Source: Chinchilla lanigera
Lineage: Eukaryota > Chordata > Mammalia > Rodentia > Chinchillidae
Direction: 5' to 3'
NCBI RefSeq assembly: GCF_000276665.1
Contig: NW_004955516.1
Span: forward strand, 3,357,345 to 3,421,344
DNA length: 64,000 bases
The notes beneath the pieces were generated by a model. That model was not told the DNA's origin and ran no database searches. It saw only the letters and a program-made list of their open reading frames with translations. The translations under genes and the position numbers were made by a program. This document shows, one piece after another, positions 31,701 to 43,890 of the stretch (its first letter is position 1; each line of letters begins with the position of its first letter).

Positions 31701-32192
31701 AAAAGGCAGAGTAGTAAAGAATCCACAATGTAGATGTCATTTATCTAGAAAAAAAATTATTTACATGGAGGGGATTCGGAGCAGTTTTGCTAATTTGAAT
31801 ATAGAAGAGTACTAGAAATTTGTTGTAGAAAAAGGAACAACTTGTAAAAAGTTATGAAATTGACTTCCTAGTTAACTAGCATGTGATGCAATCCTTCTAG
31901 TTCAAATTTTTAACATCTATAAATATAAAAGAAAAACTCATGTAGCTGAATTTAAAATCAGGAGCAACAACTGCTTAGACAGAAAGGGAACAGAGAGAAA
32001 GTGATGGGGATGTAAGGCCTCAGGTTGGGAGGATCTGGATCTGGAAGCTGAGGTGGTTTTGTAGGGGAAAGGGAACTAAACAAAATCCATGCAAGAAAGA
32101 TGACAGCCACCAGTGGCTGGGATGGCAAATCCCCTCTCCCATCTAGGAAAGAGCCTAAAGGAGGAAGGGGGGAATCAACTGTCAACAATTGA
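31701..32192. other. Unassigned
   Basis: No repeat recognised; a 91-codon minus frame (31958-32233) runs into an ID and is not supported. Confidence 0.4.

Positions 32193-32263
32193 TTACCTGG
32201 AATCGAACTCAAGACCTCGCACTTGCCCGGCAAGCACTATGCCGCTGAGCTAAATCCCCAGCC
32193..32263 (-). mobile_element. ID SINE lacking its tail
   Basis: Reverse ID body truncated at the GGTACC end with no T tail and no clear target duplication. Confidence 0.8.

Positions 32264-32949
32264 CCCAGTTATGGCTTTTAGTAAGCCATAGGTCTAGCAT
32301 GGTAGGAGGACTCTTTCTTAGGTCCTGGAACTAAATCATGTCACCCATTGAATACCATCAGACAAGACCCTGGATATGCTGTCATAAAACCTGATTTTGT
32401 ACTGGAGTTCCTGAGGTGAGGTGAAAATAACAAAAAATGCTAGAGAGAATGGGTTAAAGACAGGAAGACGGAGACACATTCCCTTGTCGTCCAAGAGCCT
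32501 CCAAGCCAAAGAAATCTACAGTCAAGAAAGATAAACTACAAATCAGTAGTCTGACAATATATTTACTGCAGGCATCGATAACTTAATGGAATAGTCTGTC
32601 AAAGATTTTAAAATATGTGTTTGGATGTTCAAACAGAAGAAAGAATAATCTTTATTCAAGAGAGTGAAATTACAAGTAAAAATAAACAAGCACATGTGGA
32701 TATGAAAATAAATAAAATAAATCAGTTAAACAATTAAAAATAGAAAGTTTAAAAACATAATAGATGGAACAAACTCGAGAGCAGGCACTGTTAGAGGGAC
32801 AATCTGGTGAATTAAAGGCGGTACTGATGACATCTCCTAAAACAGAGCACAGAGAAGAAAAAGATTAAAATTTAATATGAAAGAGTAGTTAAGAGACGTG
32901 GCGGATAAAAGTAATGAAGAAAAACAATAGCTAAAGGTGCAATACCAGA

Positions 32950-33105
32950 GCCAGGCTTGGCAGTGCACTCCTGTAATCCCAGTAGTCTGGGAGGGTGAAG
33001 CGGGAGAATCGCAAACTTGAGGTTAGCCTAAGCAAAAATTTAAAAAGTCTGGAGATGTAGCTCAGTGGTAGAATGCCCCTGGGTTCGATCCTCTGTGTTG
33101 AAAAA
32950..33105 (+). 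mobile_element. B1-dID dimeric SINE
   Basis: B1 half then ID half (GAGATGTAGCTCAGTGGTAG). Confidence 0.78.

Positions 33106-33285
33106 AGAAAAAAGATGTAATAGTTGGTAATTTTTCAAAACTAAAGACAAGAGTCTTAAGATCAAAAGTGCGAAATACCAAAAAAGATAAAAGACTATAC
33201 ACCTAGCTAGAGTGAAGTGAAATTGTGAAGAGTCAATAATAAGGAGAAACTCAAAAAAGTTATTACAGAGTAAAAACTTACTTTT

Positions 33286-33390
33286 TTTTTTTTTCCTGGG
33301 GGGGGAGGTGGTTTCCGGTACCAGGAACCGAACTCATGACCTTGGGCTTGCCAGGCAGGTACTATGCCACTGAGCTAAATCCCCAGCCCC
33286..33390 (-). mobile_element. ID SINE
   Basis: Reverse ID; TAAAAACTTACTTTT duplicated at 33271-33285 and 33391-33405. Confidence 0.92.

Positions 33391-33445
33391 TAAAAACTTA
33401 CTTTTAAAGGTACAACAATTGGTCTCACAGCAGATTTTCTTGACA

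Positions 33446-33608
33446 TCAAATAATATGTAATATAACAACCACTGTTAATTCCTATCATTTTGTTTTGAAA
33501 CCCTGTATAATTTTTAATGTTTTTGCTTTGTTTTGTTTTTGTCTATGATGTTGGTATTTTGCTACTGTCCTTTTTTTAACTGTTCTCTTTAAAATTAAAA
33601 AAAAAGAA
33446..33608 (+). repeat. LINE-like 3' end, copy 4
   Basis: ATATGTAATATAACAACCAC .. TTTTGAAACCCTGTATA .. AAATTAAAAAAAAAG. Confidence 0.6.

Positions 33609-33664
33609 TGAAATAAGATTAAGGGGAAATTGCTGCAATCTAGACATTTATACCTATATCATTT

Positions 33665-33828
33665 ACTTATTTATTTATTTTTTGTCTTTTTGAGACAGGG
33701 TCTCACTCTGCAGTTCAGGCTGGCCTTGAGTTCACTTTGTAGCCCAGGCTGGTCTCGAACTCGCAAAGATCCTCCTGCCTCAGCCTCCCGAGTGCTGGCA
33801 TTACAGGTGTGCACCACCACGCCCGGCT
33665..33828 (-). mobile_element. B1 SINE
   Basis: Well-preserved reverse B1; TATACCTATATCATTTA duplicated, one of the longest target duplications here. 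Confidence 0.95.

Positions 33829-34069
33829 TATACCTATATCATTTAAAAATGGGGTTAACCTACATGCTAGGAGAATTTGTCACCCACCAACTCAGTAAAA
33901 GAATTATGAAATTATATACTTCTACAAATCAAAAGTAAATGCAGAGGGAAGGCATGGTACATAATAGTAGTGAAAATAAAAACTAATAAAATATATCAGC
34001 AAATTTAACTATCCATTGACTAATACCTTAAAGAGAAAACAATTTACTGTCTTCAAAAAGTGAAAGCAT

Positions 34070-34265
34070 CTACACGCGGTAGCACATGCCAGGAATCCCA
34101 GCTCAGGAGGCTGAGGCAGGAATATCCCAAGTTTGAGGTCAGCCTGGACAACTTAGCAAGACCCTCAGAATAAAGCAAAAAGGACTGGGAATTAGCTCTG
34201 TAGTAGAGCTCTTGCTTAGCATGTGTGAGGCCCTGGATTAAATCCCCAGTACTATAATAAAAACA
34070..34265 (+). mobile_element. B1-dID dimeric SINE
   Basis: B1 half then ID half ending CCCCAGTAC with A-rich tail. Confidence 0.78.

Positions 34266-34579
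34266 AAGTAAAACCAAACTCTAGATAATAACATATGTAT
34301 TATGGGGAGAGGGGCCATTCAATAGATGAGGAGATTTATATTATGTTCAGGAGGGAATAAAATACTGAATAACTTTAGATTTTTAAAGAAAAACATAATT
34401 AAATGTGAATGTAAACATTAAAGGTAACCATCAAAATCAAAAATGCAATCTATCACTCCCAAACAAGTAGAAGTGAGGTAGGATAGAAGAAATAAAGACA
34501 GGTAGAAAGGAGATAAGGAAAATTATGACTAAAATTTATAGTTTAAAGAAGACTGCAACTTCTGGGGCCCAGTCGTAGT

Positions 34580-35125
34580 TGCCAAAGGGAATTCATATCA
34601 GCCTTCCCCTGATTAATTTATGCTCTGTTCCTTGCAGACCCACCACACCCAAATTCCTTCAGAATACTCGAAGTCCAGAAATTGGCTTAAGTTAAAAAGA
34701 GTAATGAGCAGGAACCTGATTCTAAGGTCGAGAGAAATCAAAGAATGCTTCAATTATCCATCTTAGGAAAATGAAGACTGGGCTCATACCTGTAAAACGG
34801 ACCGACACTCTTCTGAGGGGCCGCCTTTGCTTTGGGTTTCTATGTCCCTCAAGAAAAGCACAAATGTACCAGGAAATAACCCAGTTCCAGGAAAATCTCT
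34901 CTTTCTCTTTCTCTCTCTCTCTGGTATGCACTCTATTTCTTTGAGTGTGTACTTTTAAATTTATGCCTAATAAATAAAACCCTTTATGCCTCTTACTGAT
35001 GCTTTCTAAAAATTCTTTTTTCACAGTGGAAATCATGAACCTGTGAATTTATTCTAAGGGTAGGGTGAGTTAGGTTGCTTATCTCGGTGGGAACCTCCTT
35101 GGACCCTGTCTGTCAGACATTGCAA
34580..35125 (+). repeat. Possible LTR, family unknown
   Basis: Single-copy-looking block with an ATAAATAAAACC polyadenylation-like site at about 34968, a TC-rich patch before it and a TG..CA-like span. Could be an ERV1 LTR; weak. Confidence 0.3.

Positions 35126-35160
35126 GGAAAAAAAATAATTCAAAAACAACAACAAATAAT

Positions 35161-35312
35161 GACCGGTTGTGGTGGCACACGCCTGTAATCCCAGCACTAG
35201 GGAGGCTGAGGCAGGAGGATCATTACAAGTTCAAGACCAGCCTGGGCTACAAAGTGAGCTCAAAGCCAGCCTGAACTGCATAGTGAGACTCTGTCTCAAA
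35301 AAGACCAAATTA
35161..35312 (+). mobile_element. B1 SINE
   Basis: Near-consensus B1 with internal duplication; followed by a G run (35316-35326). Confidence 0.92.

Positions 35313-35399
35313 AAGGGGGGGGGGGTAAGGATTATAAGCAGAAAATAAATGCCAAGAAGATAAAATTGGTCCAGACACATCAACATCATCAGAAATATT

Positions 35400-35680
35400 T
35401 ACAGACAATCTCACAAGTCATGAAAACTAGCACACTGAGTAAATAAAACAAAATCTAGTTATATAGCACTTACAAAAATCATAGCTAAATAAAACAACAC
35501 AGAAAGTTTTAAAATAAAGAAGTGGCACTATTTCATAAACTTTTATTCAACTCCCAACATAGTTTCAAACTGATAGAATTACAAAGAGAATCCTATAATC
35601 TGTAATTATACTGTGAGAATTTAATAATAAAACTTTTATGATTTATATTGACAGAGTTTATAAACCCAAACCAATGTGTG
35400..35680 (+). repeat. L1 ORF2 relic
   Basis: TTTCAAACTGATAGAATTAC .. AGAATTTAATAATAAAAC follows the L1 endonuclease-RT linker region. 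Confidence 0.5.

Positions 35681-35687
35681 CCAATTC

Positions 35688-36004
35688 ATTTTCTGTTGCT
35701 ATAATACCTAGATCTGGGTACATTATAAAGAAAAGAGGCTGAGTTAGCTCACAGTTTTGGAGTTTTCAGAGCATGGTATTGACATCTGCTTGGCCCTCGT
35801 GAGGCCTTCATGGTGGGTGGTATCCCAGTGGCAGGAGAATGTGCAGAAATCACCTAGTGAGACAGGAAGCCAGATAGCAGGGGGAGGTCAGTTTTGGTAT
35901 CTTTATAACAACTCCTTCTGAGAACTAACTCACTTCATAAGTCCAGCATTATTCTCCTTTAAAGGCAATGCCCCCAGTGACCTAGTTACCTTGCACTAGG
36001 CCCC
35688..36004 (-). repeat. MaLR-like LTR
   Basis: Minus-sense LTR: ATTCATTTTCTGTTGCTATAA, AAAGAAAAGAGGCTGAGTTAG, TGGCAGGAGAATGTG, then GCCCCCAGTGACCTA near the end. Confidence 0.6.

Positions 36005-36079
36005 ACTTTTCCTTCCTTTCTTTTTCTGACAATTGAAACTTTCCTTTTTATAAACTGATTATATCAAGGATTTGTTACA

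Positions 36080-36780
36080 GTACTGGACACTGCACATAAA
36101 TTTCAAATTTTACTAATTTTACATGCGCATTTTATGAATTTTCACAAGGTGAATATTACCTCATAAACATTATTCACTTCAAGTAGTAGAACATTACCAA
36201 TACACCAGGAAGTGCTTCTATTTAGTCACTATATCATGAGAAGGAGAATTCCTTCTCCCCCAGTGCAGCAATTATTCTGATGCAGGGCCATATATGATTT
36301 TTGCTTGTTTCTCTCTTTACTATCATCTAATTCATTCTGTATTCTATTTAGCGTTGAGCCCGTCTATTTACATATTCTGTTCATTTATTGTATTTCCTAC
36401 AACTTGTACTAGGCCAATCTTTTGTTTCCTAGTACCTTTTTTTAGGATGAAATCTTTGTTATAGATTTTTTTTTTTTTTTTTGTCTTTTTTTGGGTTTTC
36501 TCCGGTACCAGGAACCGAACTCATGACCTTGCGCTTGCCAGGCAGGCGCTTTGCCGCTGAGCTAAATCCCCAGCCCCTCTTTGTTATAGATTTTTGGGGG
36601 GATGGTTGGAGGTTGAAATGCTGCATCTTGTCCTCTTATTTAAACAGTGAATCATAATTACTATAAAGTCTATGTCTAATAATTCTGATTTTTGGATCAC
36701 ATTTGGTCTGGCTTTTTATTCATTTTAATCACTTGATAAGTTTTATATGCACATCTGGTTATTTCCAATTGAATGTCAGA
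36080..36780 (-). repeat. L1 3' UTR relic
   Basis: Reversed L1M 3' pieces around GTAGTAGAACATTACCAATA and CAATTATTCTGATGCAG. Confidence 0.5.
36468..36577 (-). mobile_element. ID SINE
   Basis: Reverse ID; TCTTTGTTATAGATTTTT duplicated. Confidence 0.93.

Positions 36781-36794
36781 TTTTTGCTGTTGTT

Positions 36795-36945
36795 GTCTTT
36801 TTTTTGAGACAGGGTCTCACCGTGTAGCTCAGACTGGCCTTGAACTGATTGTGTAGCCCAGGCCTTGAACTCAAGGCAATTCTTCTGCCTCAGTTACCTG
36901 AGTGCTGAGATTAGAGGTGTTCACTGCCACACGTGGAAAATGTCA
36795..36945 (-). mobile_element. B1 SINE
   Basis: Reverse B1 with T tail. Confidence 0.85.

Positions 36946-37134
36946 CATATCTTGTATAATATATTGTGAAGATAATCTGTGTGTCTAGCTCAGTGAAAAC
37001 TGGAGAGTTACCTTCCTCCAGAACTTATTTTTTCTTTTGGCAGAGAATTAGAGTAGGTGAAGATTAACTTAATCCAAGGTAGAATGGAGCTGATCTGAAG
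37101 ACAAGTTTAAATTTTAGAAAAAATGTAAGCCTCA

Positions 37135-37255
37135 GGCAGGTGTGATGGTGCACGCCTGCGATCCCAGCACTCTGGAGGCCAAGGCAGGAGGATCATCATC
37201 ATAAGGCCAGCCTGAACTACGTAGTGAGACCCTGTCTTGAAAAAAAAAAAAAGCT
37135..37255 (+). mobile_element. B1 SINE
   Basis: B1 without the duplicated segment; GTAAGCC at both flanks. Confidence 0.87.

Positions 37256-37554
37256 GTAAGCCCCATTTTGTAAAGATTCTCACACCTCACCATTGCCACG
37301 TAGGACCAGGAATCCAGCTCATGAATCCTTGAGGGACATGCTTAAACCCCAACCGAATCTAAAAGTAATTATGTAGAATATATAAGTTGAATATACAATT
37401 AGAACTTTTATAAAACGCAGTGAACAACTTTGCTCAAATATTTAATGTAAAGCTTTGTGCCTAAAAAATAAAGACTATATATTTTCAATATCCAGTGCAT
37501 TGTGTGAGACCAGTATGATGCTAACACTAAAGCAGGACTAGAATAGCATGAGAG
37256..37554. other. Unassigned
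   Basis: Nothing recognised. Confidence 0.4.

Positions 37555-37720
37555 GTTGGGGGTGGTGACACACACCTATAATCCCAGCACTCAGGAGGCT
37601 GAAGCAGGAGGATTGCTGTAAGTTTGAGTCCAGTCTGGACTACAGAGTGAGTTCAAGGCCAGCCTGAACTGGATAGTAAAACCCTGTCTCAAAAAGACAA
37701 AAAAGGAAAAAAAAAAAAAA
37555..37720 (+). mobile_element. B1 SINE
   Basis: B1 with internal duplication and A tail. Confidence 0.9.

Positions 37721-37889
37721 GAATAGTATGGGAGAAAAAAATTAAACAGTTTCATTTATAAATAATCCTGTACAAATTTAAACACAATATGAAGAATTCA
37801 AATATAATAATGTATAAAAATAATAATTATAATTTATGTCCAAATAAGATTTACTATATAGTAAATGCAAGGGATAATATATAAGAAAA

Positions 37890-37980
37890 TCTATTAATCT
37901 ATGAGTTATGTATGTGTACCAATGTCCCACAATAAATGTAAATATTATGTACTGCAAATATGTACTAATAAAAAAAATTT
37890..37980 (+). 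repeat. Rodent-type L1 3' end
   Basis: TATGTACTGCAAATATGTAC, as at 6735-6840. Confidence 0.55.

Positions 37981-38005
37981 TAAAATAATGAAAAAGAAAA
38001 AAATC

Positions 38006-38095
38006 TAGGGGTGGGGAGATAGCTCAGCAGCACAGCGCCTGCCTGGCAAGCACAAAGTCCTGAAGTTCAGTAATAAACCCATTAGATTTTAAAAA
38006..38095 (+). mobile_element. ID SINE with altered 3' part
   Basis: Normal to CAAAGTCCTGAAGTTC, then unrelated sequence before an A tail. Confidence 0.8.

Positions 38096-38277
38096 AAAAA
38101 AAAGAAAAAATACCTAAACCTTTTGCTAGGAAAATACATTAAAAATAACTTCTACCTATTAAAAAGGGAAAAACTTTTAATGTAATGCACCACAATAACA
38201 GATTAAAATATGTATCATTTCAATAGATCCAGAAAACTAAAAACTCAAAATTAATCCATGATTAAATTCTTAGTTTC

Positions 38278-38375
38278 TTTTTTTTTTTCTGTTTTTTTTC
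38301 TGGGACTGGGAACCGAACTCACGTCCTTGCGCTTGCCAGGTAGGTGCTATGCCGCTGAGCTAAATCCCCAGCCCC
38278..38375 (-). mobile_element. ID SINE
   Basis: Reverse ID; AAATTCTTAGTTTC duplicated. Confidence 0.93.

Positions 38376-38419
38376 AAATTCTTAGTTTCAACTGCATCGG
38401 TCTTTTTTTCTTAAAAGAT

Positions 38420-38665
38420 CTTGAACAATAATATTGGCAAAATTTTGATAACTCAAGCTAAGTGATAGAAATTCATTATACTAGTCTATCTACTTTTGTG
38501 TTTGCTCAAAAATTTTCATAATAAGTTTTTAAATGCTCAAGTGTTAAAAATAATCTGAATAAAAACATTGCAAAATGGTAAAGTGGATGTATAGATGTTT
38601 GATGTATTATTATTTATAATTTTTATGTTTGAAATGTTTCACAATTAAAGATAAAAGTCACAGAG
38420..38665 (+). repeat. L1 3' end relic
   Basis: CATTATACTAGTCTATCTAC .. TTTTCATAATAAG, then a second A-rich end. Confidence 0.55.

Positions 38666-38867
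38666 TCCCAAAAAACAAGGTTTCTTTGGGCTTATAAATA
38701 ATTCTTTTCTGGGGTCAAGAAATAGGGGTAAATAATACTGAGAAAAAAGAAAAGATAGGGTCTTTAAGGGTTTGTGGACGCTGATAAGAAAATCAGACTT
38801 CTGCTGTAGGAAATGGACAGTGATGGAAACACTGGGAAAGGGAAGCTCTCCATAGTACGTTGCAGGA

Positions 38868-38935
38868 ACAAGGAGAAGGAGGAGGAGGAAACGAAGAAGG
38901 AGAAGGAGCCGGAGGAGGAAGAAAACAAGAAGAAG
38868..38935 (+). repeat. (GGA/GAA)n purine tract
   Basis: Purine triplets, mostly GGA and GAA. Frames across it are low complexity. Confidence 0.85.

Positions 38936-38954
38936 ATCATGTGGCTCATACTTC

Positions 38955-39125
38955 TATAACGACTGCTATGCAGCAGGCAGTATTTGCTACACCCCTTTGG
39001 CCTTGGTTCTACTCTAAGCCCCATTTTATAGGTGAGAAAATGCAGGCACAGAGAAGTTAAATAAGCAGCCAAAGTCATATAACTAGTAACTGGCTCCAGA
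39101 GAGAGTCAGTCTCTGAGTTTATGCT
38955..39125 (+). repeat. MIR SINE
   Basis: CCCATTTTATAGGTGAGAAA .. GCACAGAGAAGTTAAATAAG and GTCATATAACTAGTAACTGG. Confidence 0.75.

Positions 39126-39392
39126 CTGGTCCTGTGTTTTCCCATATGGATGTCACAAGCCTTATTTACATTTATTAAAATTAAGTAATATTGAACGTTC
39201 ATCACTTACGTTGCACTGGTCATATTTCAAGTGTTCATGCTCATGTCTCACAGGGCAGTTGGACCGCAGAGATGTAAAAGTTTCCATCACTGCAGAAAGT
39301 TTTATTGGGCAGCACTGAATTAATCTTATTACTATTAACACTTTATATCTCTTTCTTATAGAGGCACCAAAATTGTTTTGGCATTCATTAAA

Positions 39393-39725
39393 GAAGGCTT
39401 CTCAGGGGCTGGGGATTTAGCTCAGTGGCAAAAGCGCCTGCCTGGCAAGCGCAAGGTCGTGAGTTCGGTTCCTGGTACCAGAGAAAAACCAAAACCAAAA
39501 AAACAAACAAGGTTTCTCAGCTGTGGTGCTATTGCTATTTTGCATTAGGTAATTATTTATTGTGGGGGGCTGTCCTGTGCACTGTAGGGTGTTGACCTGC
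39601 CTCCCTGGCCTCTACCTATCAGAGGCCAGTAGCACCCTCCACACCAACTTGTGACAACCGGTGTCTCTGGACATTGTCAAATGTCCCTTGGGCGTGTAAA
39701 ATACTTCTTGGTAGAGAACCACCAA
39393..39725 (+). repeat. hAT-like non-autonomous DNA transposon split by an ID
   Basis: Runs from a TTCTCAG end to TAGAGAACCACC, with the block CCTGGCCTCTACCTATCAG; TIR-like ends resemble those of hAT-Charlie elements. Exact family not named. Confidence 0.7.
39405..39508 (+). mobile_element. ID SINE
   Basis: Near-consensus ID; AAGGYTTCTCAG on both sides. Confidence 0.93.

Positions 39726-40060
39726 TCAGAACAATAACACACTGTCATAGATAAAATTTATATTTTGATTTAGTCTCAAATTTTTGGAGACATTCTTTGT
39801 GTTCTGGATTAATGTTTTACCACTGCTTCAATCCTTACAAGTGTGTCCATGGAAACCTGTCTTAATGAGGTCACAGTTATGTACACAGCAGTACAGAATA
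39901 AAAAACCAGAAATTAATATTGGTAATAGTTGTCATGTCTGTAGTCTAGGTGAAAGTTTCTTTAGTGGCTTTGAGAAAAGGATAGCTGTATAATAATGTTT
40001 ACAGTCCTAGGTATTACCCTGACTTCTGAAGCCACAGATTAATTTTGCTTATTTTTAACT
39726..40060. other. Unassigned
   Basis: Nothing recognised. Confidence 0.4.

Positions 40061-40069
40061 TTTATTTCA

Positions 40070-40265
40070 AGGCTTGGCCACTTCTTCTTAAAGAGCCAGA
40101 TAGCAAGTATTTTAGGCTTGCAGGCCAGATGGTCTCTGTCACAACTCTGCAGTTGTGGCACTAAAGCCGTCAAAGACAATACACACATGAATGAGCGTGG
40201 CTATGTTCCAGTAAAACTTTAATTATAAAAACAGGTGGCTAGGCCGTGGGCCATAGTTTAATGAC
40070..40265 (+). repeat. hAT-like DNA transposon
   Basis: AAAGAGCCAGATAGCAAGTA .. CCAGTAAAACTTTAATTATA .. GGCCATAGTTTAATGACC; common mammalian MER-type element. Confidence 0.7.

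Positions 40266-40880
40266 CTCTACTTTATATAAATGGAATCATGTAGTATGTA
40301 TTACTTTTTGTAGTCTGGCTCCTTTTGCCTAATAGTATGTTTGCGAAATTCATGCTATTTTGTACAATTGTTCATATTCTCATTGTTCTGAGTATTCCAA
40401 TGTATGAATTAATTAAATGGATTTGTTTGTCCATTTTATTATTGATAGACATTTGGATGGTGTCCTTTTGAGGCTTTTATAAAAAGTGCTGCTGTGAGCA
40501 TATACACAGGTATTATACCTACGAGTGTAGTTGCTGTTATGTGTATGTTCGTCTTTTGTAAATACTGCCAAATAGCCATAGGAAGTGGTTGTGCCAATTG
40601 ATACTTGCACCAGCAGTGTGTGAGAGATTCAGATGCTCCACAATCTTGCTAGCACTTGGTATTGTCTATGGTTTTTTTGTTTTGTTTTTTGAGACAGGGT
40701 TGCACTATACAGTTCAGGCTGGGCTTGAACTCACTTTGTAGCCCAGGCTGGCCTGAAACTCAAAGCAATCCTCCTGCTTCAGCCTCCCGAATGCTGGGAC
40801 TACAGGTATGTGCCATCACGCCCGGTCTGCGTTGTGGTTTTTATTTGCATTTACTTTAGATGATTGTTAACAGTCAAACT
40266..40880 (-). 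repeat. L1 3' relic
   Basis: AAATGGAATCATGTAGTATG, CATTTGGATGGTGTCC, GATACTTGCACCAGCAGTG; split by a B1. Confidence 0.72.
40677..40830 (-). mobile_element. B1 SINE
   Basis: Reverse B1 with internal duplication. Confidence 0.9.

Positions 40881-41388
40881 GGAAGGTCACATGCCAATGC
40901 CTATAAGCATTGAGAAAATACTGTATTGGGATAAAAAAAGAAAACCCACCTCAGGCATTTTTTCAGCATTGCTCAGTAATACTTTAATAATACTTACTTC
41001 TCTAGTCTTTATAGAATGGGCTAAAGCTTAAAAGTTATTCTTCAGAAAGAAAGGCAATTTCACTGAATGTCTTAATCAAAACATTTTTATTGCTTGAAAC
41101 TATTATTAAATTCTTGATTTAATTTGATCCTATGATAAGCATTCTTTTAATTCAACTAATTATTGTCCTTGTCCTGGACTTTCTATTGAATTTTTTGCTT
41201 TAGGTAATAATATCTCTGTGGCTTTCGTCATTTAGACCAGAAATAGCAGAGTCAAATTTGTCACTTTCTTATCATGCCAGTACTACCATTGTGATGACTC
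41301 TGTTATTCATCTCTGTCTCTCTGCTCTACTGTCACAAACCTTATTTAAGCCCTCATCACCCTAGACTAGACTAATTCCAAGAAGGAGG
40881..41388. other. Unassigned
   Basis: No repeat or gene recognised. Confidence 0.4.

Positions 41389-41842
41389 GTACTACAGTTT
41401 AAATATGGTTTGTCCCCACCAAAACTCATATCTTAGGTCTCCAGTGTAGTGATGTTGAGCAGGGATAGAGCTTTTAAGAGGCTTTTTTTTTAAAGAGACC
41501 TTTTGGGTCACGGAGTCACAGCGCTGGGAAGGGATTACTACCCGTTGTGCAGGAGTAGATTAGGTCTTACAAGACTGAGTTACTATCTAAGCGGGTTGTT
41601 ACACAGCCTGGCGCTTTCCTTTGGTTTGACTCTCTTTGCACGTATCACTCATCACTTTCACATGAACTCACTCTATGTGATTACCTGCCATGTTGGGACA
41701 CAGCCGAGGGGCCATCACCAAATGTTAGTGTCATGTTGTTTAGGCTTTTCAGCTACTGGAATAGTGCACCAAATGAATTCCTTTCCTTTACATGTTATTC
41801 TACTCCGGGTATTCTGCAGCAATACAAAAGAGATTAAAACAG
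41389..41842 (+). repeat. MST-like MaLR LTR
   Basis: Starts ACTACAGTTTAAATATGGTT, contains GGGGCCATCACCAAATG and ends near GCAGCAATACAAAAGAG as MST/MLT1 LTRs do. A frame crossing it (41503-42003) is not a gene. Confidence 0.65.

Positions 41843-42338
41843 GAAGTGTACCTTCCTTTAATGACCCAGCTCCTCAGAGACCATCAAGACCAATACCATC
41901 CCTGTGTACCTCAGCCAGCAGCAGAGTTTCATATTCACAAATGCCTCTGCAGAGCCCCGAGAGTGAGTCAGTCTTGGGCACCACACCAATCCCAGGCCTT
42001 TGAACTGTTCATTTTGGAACTCATGGTTGATCATCAGTCAAGTCTCCTACACCCTTTGCCTTTTCCCTAAATATATACCTGACTTTCCTGTTCTAACTGA
42101 AGGGCACTACTACCCAGTAGACCTTTTGAGAAAGGGCAGTGAGTGTTGTTTCTGCCTCACTCCTGTCACCTCTGGGTTTAAAGATCAGCTAGTCATCCTC
42201 CTTATTCTTTCTTACTGTTTACAGAACATTTCTGACTCCTCCTCTGACATCAAATCCGCCATTCTATTGCAACCTGAGGGATTAAACATTACTACATCAC
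42301 AGTCACTTTCTCACACACTGAAAACAGAAAGCTCTGTG
41843..42338. other. Unassigned, possibly old repeat
   Basis: Open frames (41792-42070, 42000-42383) exist but overlap the neighbouring LTRs and show no protein family. C/T-rich; nothing firm. Confidence 0.35.

Positions 42339-42688
42339 TGTGTCAGTCAGCTTTGTGTCCCTCTGATGAAATACCTGAGGTAATCAATTTAAAAGAGGTT
42401 TATTTTGGCTTATGGTTTTAGAGGTTCCAGTCCATGGTCACCTGGTCATGTTGGACACAGTACAGCATGGCAGGAACAGGTGGTAAAGGGCTCTACTTCT
42501 CAATGCCTGGGAAGCAAAGAAAGAGTGAGAAGAACGGGCTGGGATCCCACTGTTCCCTTCAAGGGCATTCCCTCAGTGACTTAATCTCCTTCCACTGGGC
42601 CTCACCTCTTAAAGCCCACCCCCTGGTCTTGGGACCAAGCTCTCAACATGTGGGCCTTTGGGTGTCATTTCAAACCCAAACACTATCA
42339..42688 (-). repeat. MaLR-like LTR
   Basis: Minus-sense LTR: TGTGTCAGTCAGC, GATGAAATACC, AAAAGAGGTTTATTTTGGC, GAGGTTCCAGTCCATGGTC and the end AACCCAAACACTATCA. 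Confidence 0.65.

Positions 42689-43066
42689 TCCTAGCTCATT
42701 GTCTTTTGTGACACTTGGGGAACAAAACCTTTACTCTGGGTAAACCTAACTCTCTTCCTGCCCCATACTTCTTACATTCATAGTTGGGTGTGGTTAGAGA
42801 AAAACATACCGCAAGCAAGACATGTGGTTTCTTTTAAGTATATGATTACTAAACTGCAGTGATTGGGCCTTCAACAGTGCCTTGCCATGCCACTATATTG
42901 GCTCATTAGTTTCCTTTTCTCCGCCCAAATTTGATTATTTCATACAAGCCTTTTAGCTCCTCATAGCCCTCACAGGCCCTTTTGACTTCCTCTGTCACAG
43001 CTGATAAAAATTTCATCTCCACTGCTATTGATCTAATTAGGGCCCACACGACCTTAGTGTATATAA

Positions 43067-43068
<2 letters not shown>
42689..43068. other. Unassigned
   Basis: Nothing recognised. Confidence 0.4.

Positions 43069-43102
<34 letters not shown>

Positions 43103-43107
43103 CACAC
43069..43107 (+). repeat. (CA)n microsatellite
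   Basis: About 19 CA units with one AA interruption. Confidence 0.95.

Positions 43108-43499
43108 GTATAATTATGCAGGGAATATTTCTGCAAATGCAATCCATGGCATTCAGAACTTCCTAAGAGTGAACACTGTCTTCTCTTGCATATATTTTAT
43201 TTGATTTATTCCTTAGTATTTTATATTTTGTGATGAGGCTATAAATGATATCTTTTAAACATTTCATTTTCTAATTGTCTCTTGATGACACAAAGCAATA
43301 CAATAGAATCATGCGTGGCATTTTTATAGCTAGCACTATGGACAAATTTTTGTGTAAATTCTTTTGTGTTTTCAATAAATAGAATCATCTTGTCATAATT
43401 ACAGTTGTATTTATTCTTTTTCAATCATTATATCTCTTTTTATTGTCTTATTTTATAGGCCAGGACTTTGACTACATTTTTTTTTTATTATTTTATTTT

Positions 43500-43595
43500 A
43501 TTTTTTTTTTGGTTTTTCTCCGGTACTGGGAACCAAACTCACGACCTTGCGCTTGCCAGACAGGCGCTTTGCCGCTGAGCTAAATCCCCAGCCCC
43500..43595 (-). mobile_element. ID SINE
   Basis: Reverse ID; CTTTGACTACATTTT duplicated. 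Confidence 0.92.

Positions 43596-43689
43596 CTTGA
43601 CTACATTTTAATAGTAGGAATCTTTGTGTTATTCTTGATCTCAAAGGGGAAATTTTTATTTGTTTCAGTATTTAGTAGGATTTTGTTTT

Positions 43690-43795
43690 TGTTTTTTGAA
43701 CTCACTATGCGAAGCTAGCCTTGAACTCACAGTGATCCTCCTGCTTCAGACTCTTGAGTGCTGGGGTTACAGGCATGCGCCGCCATACCTGGCTT
43690..43795 (-). mobile_element. Partial B1
   Basis: Reverse B1, the GAGACAGGGTCTC part missing. Confidence 0.8.

Positions 43796-43890
43796 CATTA
43801 GTATGTTTAATGTAGCTTTTTGTGGAGGACCACTTTATCAGCTGAAGGAAGTATCTTGTCTATTCCTAGCTTGCTAAGAATTCTCTCTCT

Larger units (their letters stand above)
32470..33445 (+). repeat. HAL1/L1-like relic with SINE insertions
   Basis: A-rich sense strand; segments such as GTAATTTTTCAAAACTAAAG match HAL1/L1 ORF1 downstream sequence. 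Confidence 0.45.

Noticed and set aside
41503..42383. Overlapping plus-strand frames of 166, 92 and 127 codons
   Set aside because: The first lies mostly in an MST-like LTR; the others are not continuous with it, lack domains and have no splice or start context.
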